Part shown: positions 1 through 9,809 of the stretch, in pieces
Position numbering within the stretch: the first letter of the stretch is position 1
Layout: every line of letters begins with the position of its first letter
From: Mesostigma viride
Taxonomy: Eukaryota; Streptophyta; Mesostigmatophyceae; Mesostigmatales; Mesostigmataceae
Direction: 5' to 3'
NCBI GenBank assembly: GCA_009746045.1
Contig: RPFO01002316.1
Location: forward strand, 1-38,834
Length of the DNA stretch: 38,834 bases
Notes under the pieces: model-generated
Databases searched by the model: none
Seen by the model: only the letters and a program-made list of their open reading frames with translations
Told to the model about the DNA's origin: nothing
Made by a program: the position numbers and the translations under genes

Positions 1-1240
1 TATGTAAAGCCCGCCCACAAATCGGATTTCTTTACGAAAAACCTGTTTTACATTCGATGGGGTCTTGACAGATTCAAGCAGCAATACTCGTTTCTACCTG
101 CGTGCGACTGCAGCGGCCGAGTGCTGCAACTTGCCTTCACGTCCCAGTCTTCACGTGACAGTCCTGGTCTTCACGTCTTCACGTCTTCACGTCTTCACGT
201 CTTCACGTCTTCACGTCTTCACGTCTTCACGGCTTCACGACTTCACCTGAACTTGCGGCGTATCGTATCTTTGATACCTTGCATGCACGTCTTCACGTCT
301 TCACGTCTTCACCGCGTCTTCACCTGTCTTCACCACGTCTTCACGTCTTCGCGTCTTCACGTCTTCACGGCTTCACCTGAACACCTGAACTTCACCTGAA
401 CTTGCCGTATCGTGTCTTCACGTCTTCACGTCTTCACGTCTTCACGTCTTCACGTCTTCACCGCGTCTTCACCTGTCTTCACCACGTCTTCACGGCTTCA
501 CGGCTTCACGTCTTCACGGCTTCACCTGAACACCTGAACTTCACCTGAACTTGCCGTATCGTGTCTTCACGTCTTCACGTCTTCACGTCTTCACGTCTTC
601 ACCGCGTCTTCACCTGTCTTCACCACGTCTTCACGGCTTCACGTCTTCACGTCTTCACGGCTTCACCTGAACACCTGAACTTCACCTGAACTTGCCGTAT
701 CGTGTCTTCACGTCTTCACGTCTTCACGTCTTCACGTCTTCACGTCTTCACCGCGTCTTCACCTGTCTTCACCACGTCTTCACGGCTTCACGGCTTCACG
801 TCTTCACGGCTTCACCTGAACACCTGAACTTCACCTGAACTTGCCGTATCGTGTCTTCACGTCTTCACGTCTTCACGTCTTCACCGCGTCTTCACCTGTC
901 TTCACCACGTCTTCACGGCTTCACGGCTTCACGTCTTCACGGCTTCACCTGAACACCTGAACTTCACCTGAACTTGCCGTATCGTGTCTTCACGTCTTCA
1001 CGTCTTCACGTCTTCACGTCTTCACGTCTTCACCGCGTCTTCACCTGTCTTCACCACGTCTTCACGGCTTCACGGCTTCACGTCTTCACCGCGTCTTCAC
1101 CTGTCTTCACCACGTCTTCACGGCTTCACCTGAACACCTGAACTTTGCGTATCGTATCTTTCATACATTGCATCATTTGCATGCCTTGGAGCTGCACGTC
1201 TTCAAGCAGTGTCACCCAGTTCCCGCTTGATTCAAATGCA
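1..1240. repeat. TCTTCACG satellite with higher-order period
   Basis: The segment is dominated by the 8-base unit TCTTCACG, with variants ggcttcacg and cttcacctga. A larger unit is marked by the phrase ttgccgtatcgtg at about 402, 551, 702, 841 and 974, giving a higher-order period of 133-151 bp. Degenerate versions at 253 and 1145 mark its edges. The open frames here (61 and 92 residues) come from an 8-base unit that lacks stop codons and are not genes. The array runs up to about 70 bp before the first coding-like sequence of the poly-Q gene. Confidence 0.95.
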
Positions 1241-1310
1241 CTTCGCGCTTGAATTCGTGACTTCGCCCCGCTCAAGGTGGAAAGAATGATGGGCACTAGC
1301 CACGGGAACT

Positions 1311-1658
1311 ATGCCCGATGCTGATAGCCGAAGCGATGACATGGACGAATTGATTGATTTGTGTTATGCCGGGGACGATTGTAGAAAATGGGTGCTAGGA
1401 AAGAAATCTGGTGCCATGAAAGTAGATTTTTTGGCCGGTGCAAACCACCAATGCGCCGGCCGATGTGGCAAGGTCCTGCACGGCAGCCAGAGCGCACCCA
1501 GCCAGAGCGTACCCAGCCGCTGCCGCCGCCGACCCCCGTACTGGTGGGCGTGGAACAGACGATGAGAGAGATGCAACGAGCTATGGAGAACCAAAGCAAG
1601 AAGGTTGAAGAGCTTGGTTTGCAGCTGCGTCAAGAGGTGCAGAAACAAGTGGTCCAGC

Positions 1659-1700
<42 letters not shown>

Positions 1701-1737
1701 TGCAGCAGCAACTGCAGCAGCAACTGCAGCAACAACT

Positions 1738-1812
<75 letters not shown>

Positions 1813-1944
1813 CTTCAGTTCCCGCAGGCAGCGTCGGCAATGTCGCAGTTTCCACAGGCATTGTCGGCACTGCAGCAGTTTTCGCAGGGACCGTCGGCAG
1901 CAGAGCAGTTCCCGCAGGGATCATCGGTGGTGCAGCAGTTCTTT
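1311..1944 (+). CDS. 5' coding part of a coiled-coil / poly-Q protein gene
   Basis: Three stretches look coding. From ATG 1311 a frame gives an acidic start (MPDADSRSDDMDELIDL). From about 1490 a second frame gives PERTQPERTQPLPPP, then a heptad-like charged helix (TMREMQRAMENQSKKVEELG) leading into poly-Q. After the CAG tract a third frame gives a ten-residue repeat of the type QFPQALSALQ, repeated about four times. That frame ends in frame (phase 0) at a strong splice donor, TTT|GTGAGT, at 1944/1945. The frame changes twice. Either small introns lie near 1430-1490 and in the CAG tract, or there are indels; the CAG tract is the obvious place for slippage. The downstream partner is proposed at 17100-17246. 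I do not recognise a family. The protein would be a Q-rich, coiled-coil and probably multimerising factor, but that role is inference from composition. Confidence 0.55.
1664..1810 (+). repeat. CAG (poly-Q) microsatellite in coding sequence
   Basis: About 147 bp of CAG, interrupted by four CAACTG units near 1698-1739 that read Q-L. In the upstream helix frame this is poly-glutamine. The frame used downstream (QFPQ repeats) would read it as poly-alanine, so the net length of the tract decides whether the two coding blocks are joined. Such a tract is prone to slippage and to assembly error. Confidence 0.9.
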
Positions 1945-1969
1945 GTGAGTCATTCGTGTAGTGTTGAGT

Positions 1970-2007
1970 GGGTGGGGGGGGGGTGGGGGGGGGGGGGTGT
2001 AGGGGGG
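1970..2007 (+). other. G-run cluster just after the splice donor
   Basis: Five or more runs of 3-13 guanines within 38 bases, beginning 25 bases after the proposed GTGAGT donor. This meets the simple four-G-run criterion for a G-quadruplex on the sense (RNA) strand. Position relative to the splice site is the only hint of function. Confidence 0.6.
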
Positions 2008-2019
2008 TTTGACTGTGTG

Positions 2020-3540
2020 ACTGCGTGGCTGCTTGGCTGGAAAGGAGGGTGCGTGGCTGTGTGGCTGCGTGGCTGCGCTGCTGCGTGGCTGCGTGGCTGC
2101 GTGGCTGCGCTGCTGCGTGGCTGCGTGGCTGCTTGGCTGGAAAGGAGGGTGCGTGGCTGTGTGGCTGCGTGGCTGCGCTGCTGCGTGGCTGCGTGGCTGC
2201 GCTGCTGCGTGGCTGCGTGGCTGCGTGGCTGCGTGGCTGCGTGGCTGTGTGGCTGCGTGGCTGCGTGGCTGCGTGGCTGCGTGGCTGGAAAGGAGGGTGC
2301 GTGGCTGTGTGGCTGCGTGGCTGCGGTGCTGCGTGGCTGCGTGGCTGCGTGGCTGCTTGGCTGGAAAGGAGGGTGCGTGGCTGTGTGGCTGCGTGGCTGC
2401 GCTGCTGCGTGGCTGCGTGGCTGCGTGGCTGCGTGGCTGCGTGGCTGCGTGGCTGTGTGGCTGGAAAGGAGGGTGCGTGGCTGTGTGGCTGCGTGGCTGC
2501 GCTGCTGCGTGGCTGCGTGGCTGCGCTGCTGCGTGGCTGCGTGGCTGCGTGGCTGTGTGGCTGCGTGGCTGCGCTGCTGCGTGGCTGCGTGGCTGCGTGG
2601 CTGCTTGGCTGGAAAGGAGGGTGCGTGGCTGTGTGGCTGCGTGGCTGCGCTGCTGCGTGGCTGCGTGGCTGCTTGGCTGGAAAGGAGGGTGCGTGGCTGT
2701 GTGGCTGCGTGGCTGCGCTGCTGCGTGGCTGCGTGGCTGCGTGGCTGCGTGGCTGGAAAGGAGGGTGCGTGGCTGTGTGGCTGCGTGGCTGCGCTGCTGC
2801 GTGGCTGCGTGGCTGCGTGGCTGCGTGGCTGCGCTGCTGCGTGGCTGCGTGGCTGCGTGGCTGTGTGGCTGCGTGGCTGCGTGGCTGCGCTGCTGCGTGG
2901 CTGCGTGGCTGCGTGGCTGCGTGGCTGCGTGGCTGCTTGGCTGGAAAGGAGGGTGCGTGGCTGTGTGGCTGCGTGGCTGCGCTGCTGCGTGGCTGCGTGG
3001 CTGCGTGGCTGGAAAGGAGGGTGCGTGGCTGTGTGGCTGCGTGGCTGCGCTGCTGCGTGGCTGCGTGGCTGCGTGGCTGCGTGGCTGCTTGGCTGGAAAG
3101 GAGGGTGCGTGGCTGTGTGGCTGCGTAGCTGCGCTGCTGCGTGGCTGCGTGGCTGCGTGGCTGCGTGGCTGCGTGGCTGCGTGGCTGCGTGGCTGCGTGG
3201 CTGCGTGGCTGCGTGGCTGCGTGGCTGCGTGGCTGCGTGGCTGGAAAGGAGGGTGCGTGGCTGTGTGGCTGCGTGGCTGCGCTGCTGCGTGGCTGCGTGG
3301 CTGCGTGGCTGCGTGGCTGCTTGGCTGGAAAGGAGGGTGCGTGGCTGTGTGGCTGCGTAGCTGCGCTGCTGCGTGGCTGCGTGGCTGCGTGGCTGCGTGG
3401 CTGCGTGGCTGCGTGGCTGCGTGGCTGCGTGGCTGCGTGGCTGCGTGGCTGCGTGGCTGGAAAGGAGGGTGCGTGGCTGTGTGGCTGCGTGGCTGCGCTG
3501 CTGCGTGGCTGCGTGGCTGCGTGGCTGCGTGGCTGGCTGG
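2020..3540. repeat. GTGGCTGC satellite with 14 or so GGAAAGGAGGG markers
   Basis: An 8-base unit GTGGCTGC (variants CGCTGCTGC, TGTGGCTGC) repeated for 1.5 kb and punctuated about every 60-190 bp by CTTGGCTGGAAAGGAGGGTGCG or close variants. The unit is not a multiple of three and contains no stop on either strand. That explains the very long overlapping open frames in several phases (for example 1840-3360 plus and 1950-3563 minus); none is a gene. The array is interrupted at 3561 by the CACTA-like element and resumes weakly at 16953. Confidence 0.95.
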
Positions 3541-3560
3541 GGGGGGGGTGGGTGCCGGGT

Positions 3561-4040
3561 CACTAGGAGTTAATTTTACGGGGCGTAAACGCCCCGGTTG
3601 AGGTTACCGGGGCGGTTACTGGCCAGTAACCATGTACGTTTCAGGTTACCGGCCAGGTTACCGGCCGGTAACCTTAAACGCGACAGACTAAATACCGGCC
3701 GGTAATGGTTACCGGGCGGTAATAGTTACCGGAACGTTTACTGGGCGGTAACTTTTACCGGAGCCGTAACCATGCCCGTAACCTATCTGGGTTACGGTCA
3801 TGGTTACGGCCCAAGTAGAAGTTACCGGGCGGTAAACTGGCATGGTTACGGGACCAGTTCTGAGAACCGGGATGGGTTACCGGCATGGTTACGGGACCAG
3901 TTCTGATAACCGGGCCTGGCTACTGGCCTGGTTACGGGTCCGTCAACCGTCCCGTAACCTGCAGTAGTTACGGCCCAGTAGTTGACCCTGGCTACTGCGG
4001 TGGTTATGGGGCCGGTTATGCCCCAGTAATAATAGTAACC
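3561..4040. promoter_or_regulatory. Left TIR and GTTACCGG subterminal repeat region
   Basis: After the 16 bp terminal repeat come a GGGGCG-TAAA-CGCCCC hairpin (3580-3595) and about 450 bp packed with GTTACCGG, GGTAACC and GTTACGG motifs in both orientations, many paired as palindromes such as GGTTACCGGCCGGTAACC (3656-3673). In CACTA elements this region binds the element-encoded protein (TnpA in maize En/Spm). That role is transferred by analogy. Confidence 0.75.
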
Positions 4041-4332
4041 CATCAGTCTTATCGTACTTCGTAGTATAGAGCTTTGACATGGCTCTGTATATAGGTTTAT
4101 AGCTGGGCGTTTGCTTTGGTTTGAGTGATTTCACTCTGCTGTAAGTAATTATATTTTTAATATAATAGTAACCCATGCCTACAACGCAGCCTGTCCGGGT
4201 TATGGCCCCGAATTCTAAAATGCATTGACCCCGGCTATGGTGAGTGGCTTGCATGATATGTTGCTTTTCAAGATGCATTTTTGAATTAGGCATTTCATTA
4301 AAATGTTTAAGAAGTCATTAATAATCAATTGC

Positions 4333-4639
4333 ACGAATCACTTCCATCCGATGTTGTCAACGTGGGCTTCATGATGAAATCGTGGAGATGACGCACATGA
4401 AGTTCACGGAACATCTTAGGTAATAAATCAAGCCGTTACGGCAGTAGAACCTTGGCCGATGAGGGTGGCGTCTTGAAGCTGTTGTCACCCTCAAGTCCGC
4501 TCGGCCAGGGGTAATCGCCCATGTTGATTTGAAAGGTACCGCCGTCCATATGGCGGCTCCGCTTTTGGTGCGAGTTGACCAACTTCCCGTCTTAATCATT
4601 CCGGATTGCCTGCAGTTCATTCCGCCTTTGTCCAAGTAA
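4333..4639 (+). CDS. Exon-like fragment(s), unknown protein
   Basis: Two coding-like pieces. Around 4345-4419 a frame reads ...GLHDEIVEMTHMKFTEHL and ends at a possible donor AG|GTAATA (4419/4420). From 4475 to the TAA at 4639, 54 residues are open (EAVVTLKSARPGVIAHV... ending CLQFIPPLSK), with alternating hydrophobic pattern and balanced codon use. A TGA lies 15 bases upstream of the second piece in frame, so it needs an acceptor or is frameshifted. No family is recognised. It is on the opposite strand to the other exon-like blocks in the element. The competing minus-strand frame (4369-4647) is open but reads less like a protein. Confidence 0.35.
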
Positions 4640-4666
4640 GACAGCAACTGTCACGCACTCATAGAA

Positions 4667-4950
4667 AACGCAAAATGCCCCGAATGCAGTTACGGCCATA
4701 CGGTAGCGAGGAATAGCAGTTGAAATTTCTAGTACACAGGCAACTAGTAAGAAAAGGGACGATGCGTGCACCACCACCAATACGTACGTGCATCCCTCTC
4801 TTGAAAATGACAGCATCTTCCATGCCGTCCAAGAAAAACGCAACGTATTTAACATGAACCCGAATGCAGTTACGGTCGTAGAGTAGTGAGGACTGGCAGC
4901 TGAAAGTTCTAGTTGATGGGCTGAGAATAAGGAAAAAAATGATGCGTGCA
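4667..4950. repeat. Diverged direct repeat of about 100 bp
   Basis: The block from ccgaatgcagttacgg (4679) to gatgcgtgca (about 4770) recurs diverged from 4859 to 4951, again ending gatgcgtgca. The shared order is gaatgcagttacgg, a gtagcgagga or gtagtgagga box, gcagttgaaa or gcagctgaaa, ttctagt, aagaaaa or aggaaaa, then gatgcgtgca. The second copy leads directly into the 50-54 bp minisatellite. Confidence 0.7.
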
Positions 4951-6205
4951 CTCACCTACCCTATTACGTCCCTCCCATGGCGAGGAACCAGCAAAACCAC
5001 CCACATACCCTGTTGTGTCCCTCCCTTGACAAGGAACAAGCACGTGCACATGCCCCACCCCACATGCATGCCTCCCTTGACAAGAATCGAACGGGCACGT
5101 GCACCCACCTACCCTATGTGCACCCCTCCTTTGACAAGGAACAAGCACGTGCACGTGCCTACCCCACATGCATGCCTCCCTTGACAAGAATCGAACGAGC
5201 ACGTGCACCCACCCACCCTGTGTGCACCCCTCCTTTGACAAGGAACAAGCACGTGAACTCACCTACACTACGCGCGTCCCTCCCTTGACAAGGAATAGGC
5301 ACGTGCACATGCCTACCCCACATCCATGCCTCCCCTGACCAGTAACAAGCACGTGCACCCACCTACCCTACGTGCATCCCTCCTGTGACATGGAACAAGC
5401 ACGTGCACCCACCAACCCTATGTACGTGCCTCTTGACAAGCAACAAGCACGTGCACCCACCTACCCTAAGTGCCCCCCTCCTTCGACAAGGAACAAGCAT
5501 GTGCACTCACCTACCGTACGTGAATCCCTCCCTTGGCAAGGACCAAGCACGTGCACCCACCTACCCGATGTCCGCCCCTCCCTTGATAAGGTACAAGCAT
5601 GCCCACCCACCTACCCTACCTGCATCCCTCCCTTGACATGGAACAACCATGTGCACATTCCTACTCCACATGCCCCCCTCCTTTGACAAGGAACAAGCAT
5701 GTGCACTCATCTACCGCACGTGCATCCCTCCCTTGACAAGGAACAAGCAAGCCCACCCACCTACCCTACCTGCATCCCTCCCTTGACATGAAACAAGCAC
5801 GTGCACATGCCTACCCCACATGCATGCCTCCCTTGACAAGGAACGAGCACGTGCACCCACCCACCCTGTGTGCACCCCTCCTTTGACAAGGAACAAGCAC
5901 ATGAACTCACCTACACTACGTGCGTCCCTCCCTTGACAAGGAATAAGCACGTGCACATGCCTACCCCACATCCATGCCTCCCCTGACCAGTAACAAGCAC
6001 GTGCACTCACCTACCCTACGTATGTGCCTCTTGACAAGGACCAAGCTCGTGCACCCACCTACCATACGTGAATCCCTCCCTTGACAAGGTACACGCATGC
6101 CCACCAACCTACCCTACGTGGGCCCCTCCCTTGATAAGGTACAAGCATGACCAGCCACCTACCCCGCGAGCCTCCCTACTTTGACAAGGAACAAGCATGT
6201 GGGCC
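4943..6205. repeat. 50-54 bp minisatellite containing CACGTG
   Basis: A unit of the form cccacctaccctacgtgcatccctcccttgacaaggaacaagCACGTGcac, about 23 diverged copies. The TTGACA boxes fall at 5077, 5131, 5181, 5235 and 5285 (spacing 50-54). Most copies hold a CACGTG palindrome (G-box core). Open frames in this block on both strands are by-products of the repeat. Confidence 0.9.
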
Positions 6206-6245
6206 CGCTAGCATGGCAGCAAGGAAGACATTACCCTAACATGGC

Positions 6246-6449
6246 ATGGCCAAAGCAAAAGAGACAGAGAAGTCAATGGAGAGAGAGCTCCTAAGAACTC
6301 CTAGTAAAATTGGAAACCATGGAGGGCAAAAAACGTTCAACAACTTACGATGGGCATCGGCACATACAGAGAAGCCCAGGTGTGCCAGGTGTAAAATAAG
6401 CGAGATTGAAGTGTCGCCTACCTCGTGGGAGACTTTTGGTATCTGGTAA
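6246..6449 (+). CDS. Possible exon, unknown 67-residue ORF
   Basis: The frame begins MAKAKETEKSMERELL and contains a single CxxC pair (PRCARCKISE). It ends 20 residues later, near possible donors in ctggtaaac (around 6445) and ggtatctgg (around 6440). Charged composition and an internal basic-acidic pattern are protein-like. The overlapping minus frame (6236-6511) is hydrophobic and also open, so the strand is uncertain. No family is recognised. Confidence 0.25.
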   Translation: MAKAKETEKSMERELLRTPSKIGNHGGQKTFNNLRWASAHTEKPRCARCKISEIEVSPTSWETFGIW

Positions 6450-7228
6450 ACAATGAAAGCGAGTGGAAAGATGGACAACGTGAAAATAACATACAATCCA
6501 CTGCAATGCATGCAAAGAGGACAGAATCAGTAATAAAGCGCGCTGCATTCAGGCAGCGCTGAGCAATTGAACGGTGAACAATTTAATCCGGAACGAATTG
6601 TCTACGCGACTCGATGCGACTAAACGTGGCATGCATACGCGGTCGCTGACTGAAGACATTGTGTACCTGGCTCAGCAAGGTGCGCTTGCAGCCGCTTTCT
6701 TAAATATGCCGCAGGCGCACGATGTAACGAATTGAAGTTTGCATGTAGTAACAAAGGCAAGAAAAGCGGTGTAGCTGGCTACCGACTACGCCATAGTAAG
6801 CTGTATCGGAGTTGGCGCTGCCGATGGCTGGAAACGGATGACCGAATCATGCTAAACTGGGGCTCCAAAAGGGCTTGTCATGCATCCTAGTGCGCCTTTT
6901 GCTTTTTTTTCTTCAAGCATCGTGAGCATGCGGGTTTAGGGGGGCGCTTATTCTTGCACCACTATCAGTCGGCTGGACTGCAATCGGCATAGCCAGCGCA
7001 AGGTGATGCAAGGGCAGGCAAACTTTACCAGCTCGTTCAAGGCTCGTTGATGAAATTCAAACATCTAGGCGGCGCGTCTGCAACGGCTCATCGCAATTCG
7101 AATTCGCAAGCAGAACCCTCGTTACACGTGGCGCATGCAGAGATCTGCTTCGGGCGGCTTGGCGTATCTCACTGCGTCGTGACTCGAGTACATAGTCAGC
7201 CTAGTTAGTACACTGGGGGCCTCGAGTT
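6450..7228. other. Unassigned interval inside the CACTA-like element
   Basis: Mixed-composition DNA without a convincing ORF, RNA gene or tandem repeat. A T-rich run at 6904-6914 and short inverted pieces are the only features. I see nothing further. Confidence 0.5.
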
Positions 7229-7806
7229 CGGCAGTCCCCTATTCGGAAATCCCGGATCATATGTACTCCACACTATGTACTCTTGGAGTACATAGTGTGC
7301 CACCCTATGTACTCTTGGAGTACATAGTGTGGATTACATAGGTAGTCACTCCTTCCTATGTAATACGGGCGTGTCTCACCGCGTCGGCAGTCCCCTACTC
7401 GGAAATCCCGGATCATATGTACTCCACACTATGTACTCTTGGAGTACATAGTGTGCCACCCTATGTACTCTTGGAGTACATAGTGTGGAGTACATAGTCA
7501 CTCCTTCCTATGTAATACGGGCGTGTCTCACCGCGTCGGCAGTCCCCTATTCGGAAATCCCGGATCATATGTACTCCACACTATGTACTCTTGGAGTACA
7601 TAGTGTGCCACCCTATGTACTCTTGGAGTAAATAGTCACTCCTTCCTATGTAATACGGGCGTGTCTCACCGCGTCGGCAGTCCCTATTCGGAAATCCCGG
7701 ATCATATGTACTCCACACTATGTACTCTTGGAGTACATAGCGTGCCACCCTATGTACTCTTGGAGTACATAGTGTGGAGTACATAGTCACTCCTTCCTAT
7801 GTAATA
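7229..7806. repeat. Four tandem hairpin-forming units (132-156 bp)
   Basis: Units start with cggcagtcccctattcggaa at 7229, 7385, 7537 and 7675, and end with cctatgtaatacgggcgtgtctcaccgcgt. Each contains one or two near-perfect hairpins built from ccacactatgtactc, a TTG loop and gagtacatagtgtgg (15 bp arms). Copies differ by whole hairpin-arm deletions, and the third copy has lost part of the second hairpin. The minus ORF 7581-7790 is a by-product. Confidence 0.9.
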
Positions 7807-7807
7807 C

Positions 7808-7938
7808 CGGTGTAATCATGCGTAATCATGCGTAATCATGCGTAATCATGCGTAATCATGCGTAATCATGCGTAATCATGCGTAATCATGCGTAATCATC
7901 AGAGTAATCATCAGAGTAATCATCAGAGTAATCATCGT
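7808..7938. repeat. GTAATCATGC (10 bp) then GTAATCATCAGA (12 bp) tandem repeats
   Basis: About eight copies of a 10 bp unit followed by about three copies of a 12 bp unit sharing the core GTAATCAT. The run begins immediately after the last hairpin unit and stops 35 bp before the GTAAGT donor of the minus-strand exon. Confidence 0.95.
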
Positions 7939-7975
7939 CCAGACAAGCTGCACTGCCCCTAAGACCCTAACTTAC

Positions 7976-8441
7976 ACAAGATGGCGATGGTCGTCGCCGG
8001 CAGCTCGACAAGTTCAGGGCAGCACGAAATAAGACAGGCAAGCCGACGCTGGCGCTCATCCCAATGAGGCCATTCATCCGAAGCAGCCTCCATAACCTGG
8101 CCGCTCTTAGGGTGGCGAATCGGGGCGTCGTTGTCGTTGCGGAGCTTCAGCACGCTTGTCACAGCGGCGTCATTGTAGGCGAGTAAGGTATCGATGTCTG
8201 CCAGGCTCAAACGCTGGCCTGGCATGTAGAATGAGGAAGAAATGGCGTCCGGCAAGGAGGTTTCAGCAGCTATCGGAGTTGCTTCCGAAGTTGCTTCCGA
8301 AGTCTTGGATCGCTTGTTAGCGGCGTTCTTGGCGACGACAATGTCGTGGGCGATTTTGTTTGCAGCAATCTGGGCATCAATAGAATCGGCGGCAAGAGCT
8401 GAAGACGATGCGGGGACCTCCATAGCTACGTTTAATAGCAC
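7976..8441 (-). CDS. Exon-like block of the element's minus-strand gene
   Basis: Bounded by a possible acceptor GTCTAG|GTGC (exon base 8441) and a strong donor TTGT|GTAAGT (after 7976), 466 bp. The 155 residues run from an Ala-rich helical start (ATG at 8423, MEVPASSSALAADSIDAQIA) through a basic patch (NKRSK) to a compact region (RLSLADIDTLLAYNDAAV, then WPHWDERQRRLACLISCCPE). It could begin at that ATG or be an internal exon. Composition is that of a folded protein with a helical N-terminal segment. I do not recognise the family. It lies on the same strand as the blocks at 11714-12972 and 16187-16273, so all may belong to one element-encoded gene. Confidence 0.5.
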
Positions 8442-8638
8442 CTAGACGAGGGCAGGGGCGCAGGCACACTGATCACGTGCGTGGTGCCGCCATAATGTGC
8501 AGAAAAATAGCGAGATCTGCTGGGCAGGCCGCTGGCGATAACTTGCGAAATCCTGGGCGATGGCTGCCAAAAATTAGATCGGCGTGTTCGTCATCAAAAG
8601 GCGAGTCTATTGCAATTTACCCGACCAAATTTCATCAT

Positions 8639-8918
8639 GGAGGGAGGGAGGGAGGGAGGGAGGGAGGGAGGGAGGGAGGAGGGAGGGAGGGAGGGAGGGA
8701 GGGAGGGAGGGAGGGAGGGAGGGAGGGAGGGGAGGGAGGGAGGGAGGGAGGGAGGGAGGGAGGGGAGGGAGGGAGGGGGAGGGAGGGAGGGAGGGAGGGA
8801 GGGAGGGAGGGAGGGAGGGAGGGAGGGAGGGAGGGAGGGAGGGAGGGAGGGATGGATGGATGGATGGATGGATGTTCTTAATTAATTAATTAATTAATTA
8901 ATAAATTAATTAATTAAT
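8639..8918. repeat. GGGA tract, GATG repeat and TTAA repeat
   Basis: About 210 bp of near-perfect GGGA (8639-8852), five or six GATG units (8851-8874) and a TTAA/TAAT repeat with one interruption (8878-8918). The REGG-type open frames here are microsatellite translations. The polypurine strand could form a triplex. Confidence 0.97.
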
Positions 8919-9480
8919 GGTCAAATTAAAGGCAATCATGGTACATGAAGCAAGACAAATCATGCCTGGACGCATGGCGATGTAGGAGCCCCCCCTCCCC
9001 CACGCCAGGAGGAAGGGGTGCGTGACTGAGTAGAGTAGTTAGGATTTTGTATTACGAGAGACAACTTTGTATATTATCAAGGAGACAACTTTGTATATAA
9101 GATTAGAGTGAGATCAGCTAGTCTTCGCGGCTCAGTTCTAATGCACCCACCCCATCAGTCCATGGAATACGTGCTCCTGCTCCAGATCCTTAATTAAGGC
9201 CAAAATGAGTCCCTTCCAAACAACGTTTGCACTTAGATAGTTAGACGAATTATGCCCGACGAAGCTGGAACTTAATTAACAGCCACAATTAATTAATTAA
9301 TTAATTAATTAGACTCGTGCTCCCGTTGGGGAGTCACGGAGCATTAACCCCGATGGATGGATGGATGGGTGCACACATTCCTACCGGTCTAATCTATCTA
9401 CATTGGCTACATACTACATCTATCTAACAACATTCTAACTACCACATCTATCTAGGCAGCAGCACGCTGCCCTAGGGGAG
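8919..9480. other. Unassigned interval, possible LTR-like piece and LINE 3' tail
   Basis: Contains a repeated phrase gagacaactttgtatat (9057 and 9081) followed by TATATAAG (9094), which resembles a TATA-type promoter of an LTR, but no paired terminal repeat is visible. 9286-9311 is another TTAA tract. 9352-9368 is a GATG tract that sits where the tail of the minus-strand LINE fragment would end. The part 9369-9480 is probably the LINE 3' untranslated region. Confidence 0.35.
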
Positions 9481-9796
9481 CTATCTAGCGTGCCTCCCGT
9501 GGGATTGCACACGTGGGCGCTTCCCCACTGGGGGGGGCTCGTTGTCCTCTATGACCTGGGCCCACTTGGCCTTGTCCATCATCTTCTTCCAAATCACGGA
9601 GAGGCCTAGGCCCCCCATGTCCTCGACGAGCTGTTCTTTGAAGGTGCGGGCCTTGCGGCGTCTAACATCACTGGGCCCAGCCCACGTCAGGAGGTGCCGG
9701 CCAGGCTGGGCTGGTCGCAGTCCTGCGGGGGGGCCACGTGAGGTGTCTACCTGGTTGGTGCGAGCTAGGTGCCCTACTAACGCAGGCGGCGTTGCT
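9481..9796 (-). pseudogene. 5'-truncated LINE (non-LTR retrotransposon), RT C-terminal tail
   Basis: A minus-strand frame open from 9796 to a TAG at 9481 (about 104 residues) carries the standard C-terminal landmarks of LINE reverse transcriptases in order: LVGHLAR, then RHLLTW, then RRRKARTFKEQLVEDMG, then a helix with KWAQVIED. In intact LINEs these follow the RT domain as (W)xGH(V/L)xR, LxTW and RRxxRTFxxQLxxDxG. Everything upstream is missing, as in the usual 5' truncation during target-primed reverse transcription. The downstream region ends in a CATC tract near 9352-9368 that could be the original tail. It lies inside the CACTA-like element, next to the first copy of the 1.9 kb duplication. 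Confidence 0.7.
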
Positions 9797-9809
9797 TAAT
9801 TGTGCACAG

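Noticed and set aside
1840-3601. Very long overlapping ORFs (367-537 residues) rich in WLRGCVAA or HAATQPRS
   Set aside because: They are translations of an 8-base stop-free satellite, open in many frames on both strands. Only the first 105 bp of one of them (1840-1944) is kept as coding.
8477-8889. REGGREGG ORFs, and likewise at 11326-11887 and 38044-38670
   Set aside because: Translations of GGGA tetranucleotide tracts.
8978-9152. Possible solo LTR (TGTAGGAGCC ... TATATAAG ... TAATGCA)
   Set aside because: No second copy, no clear target duplication and no adjoining primer-binding site could be seen.
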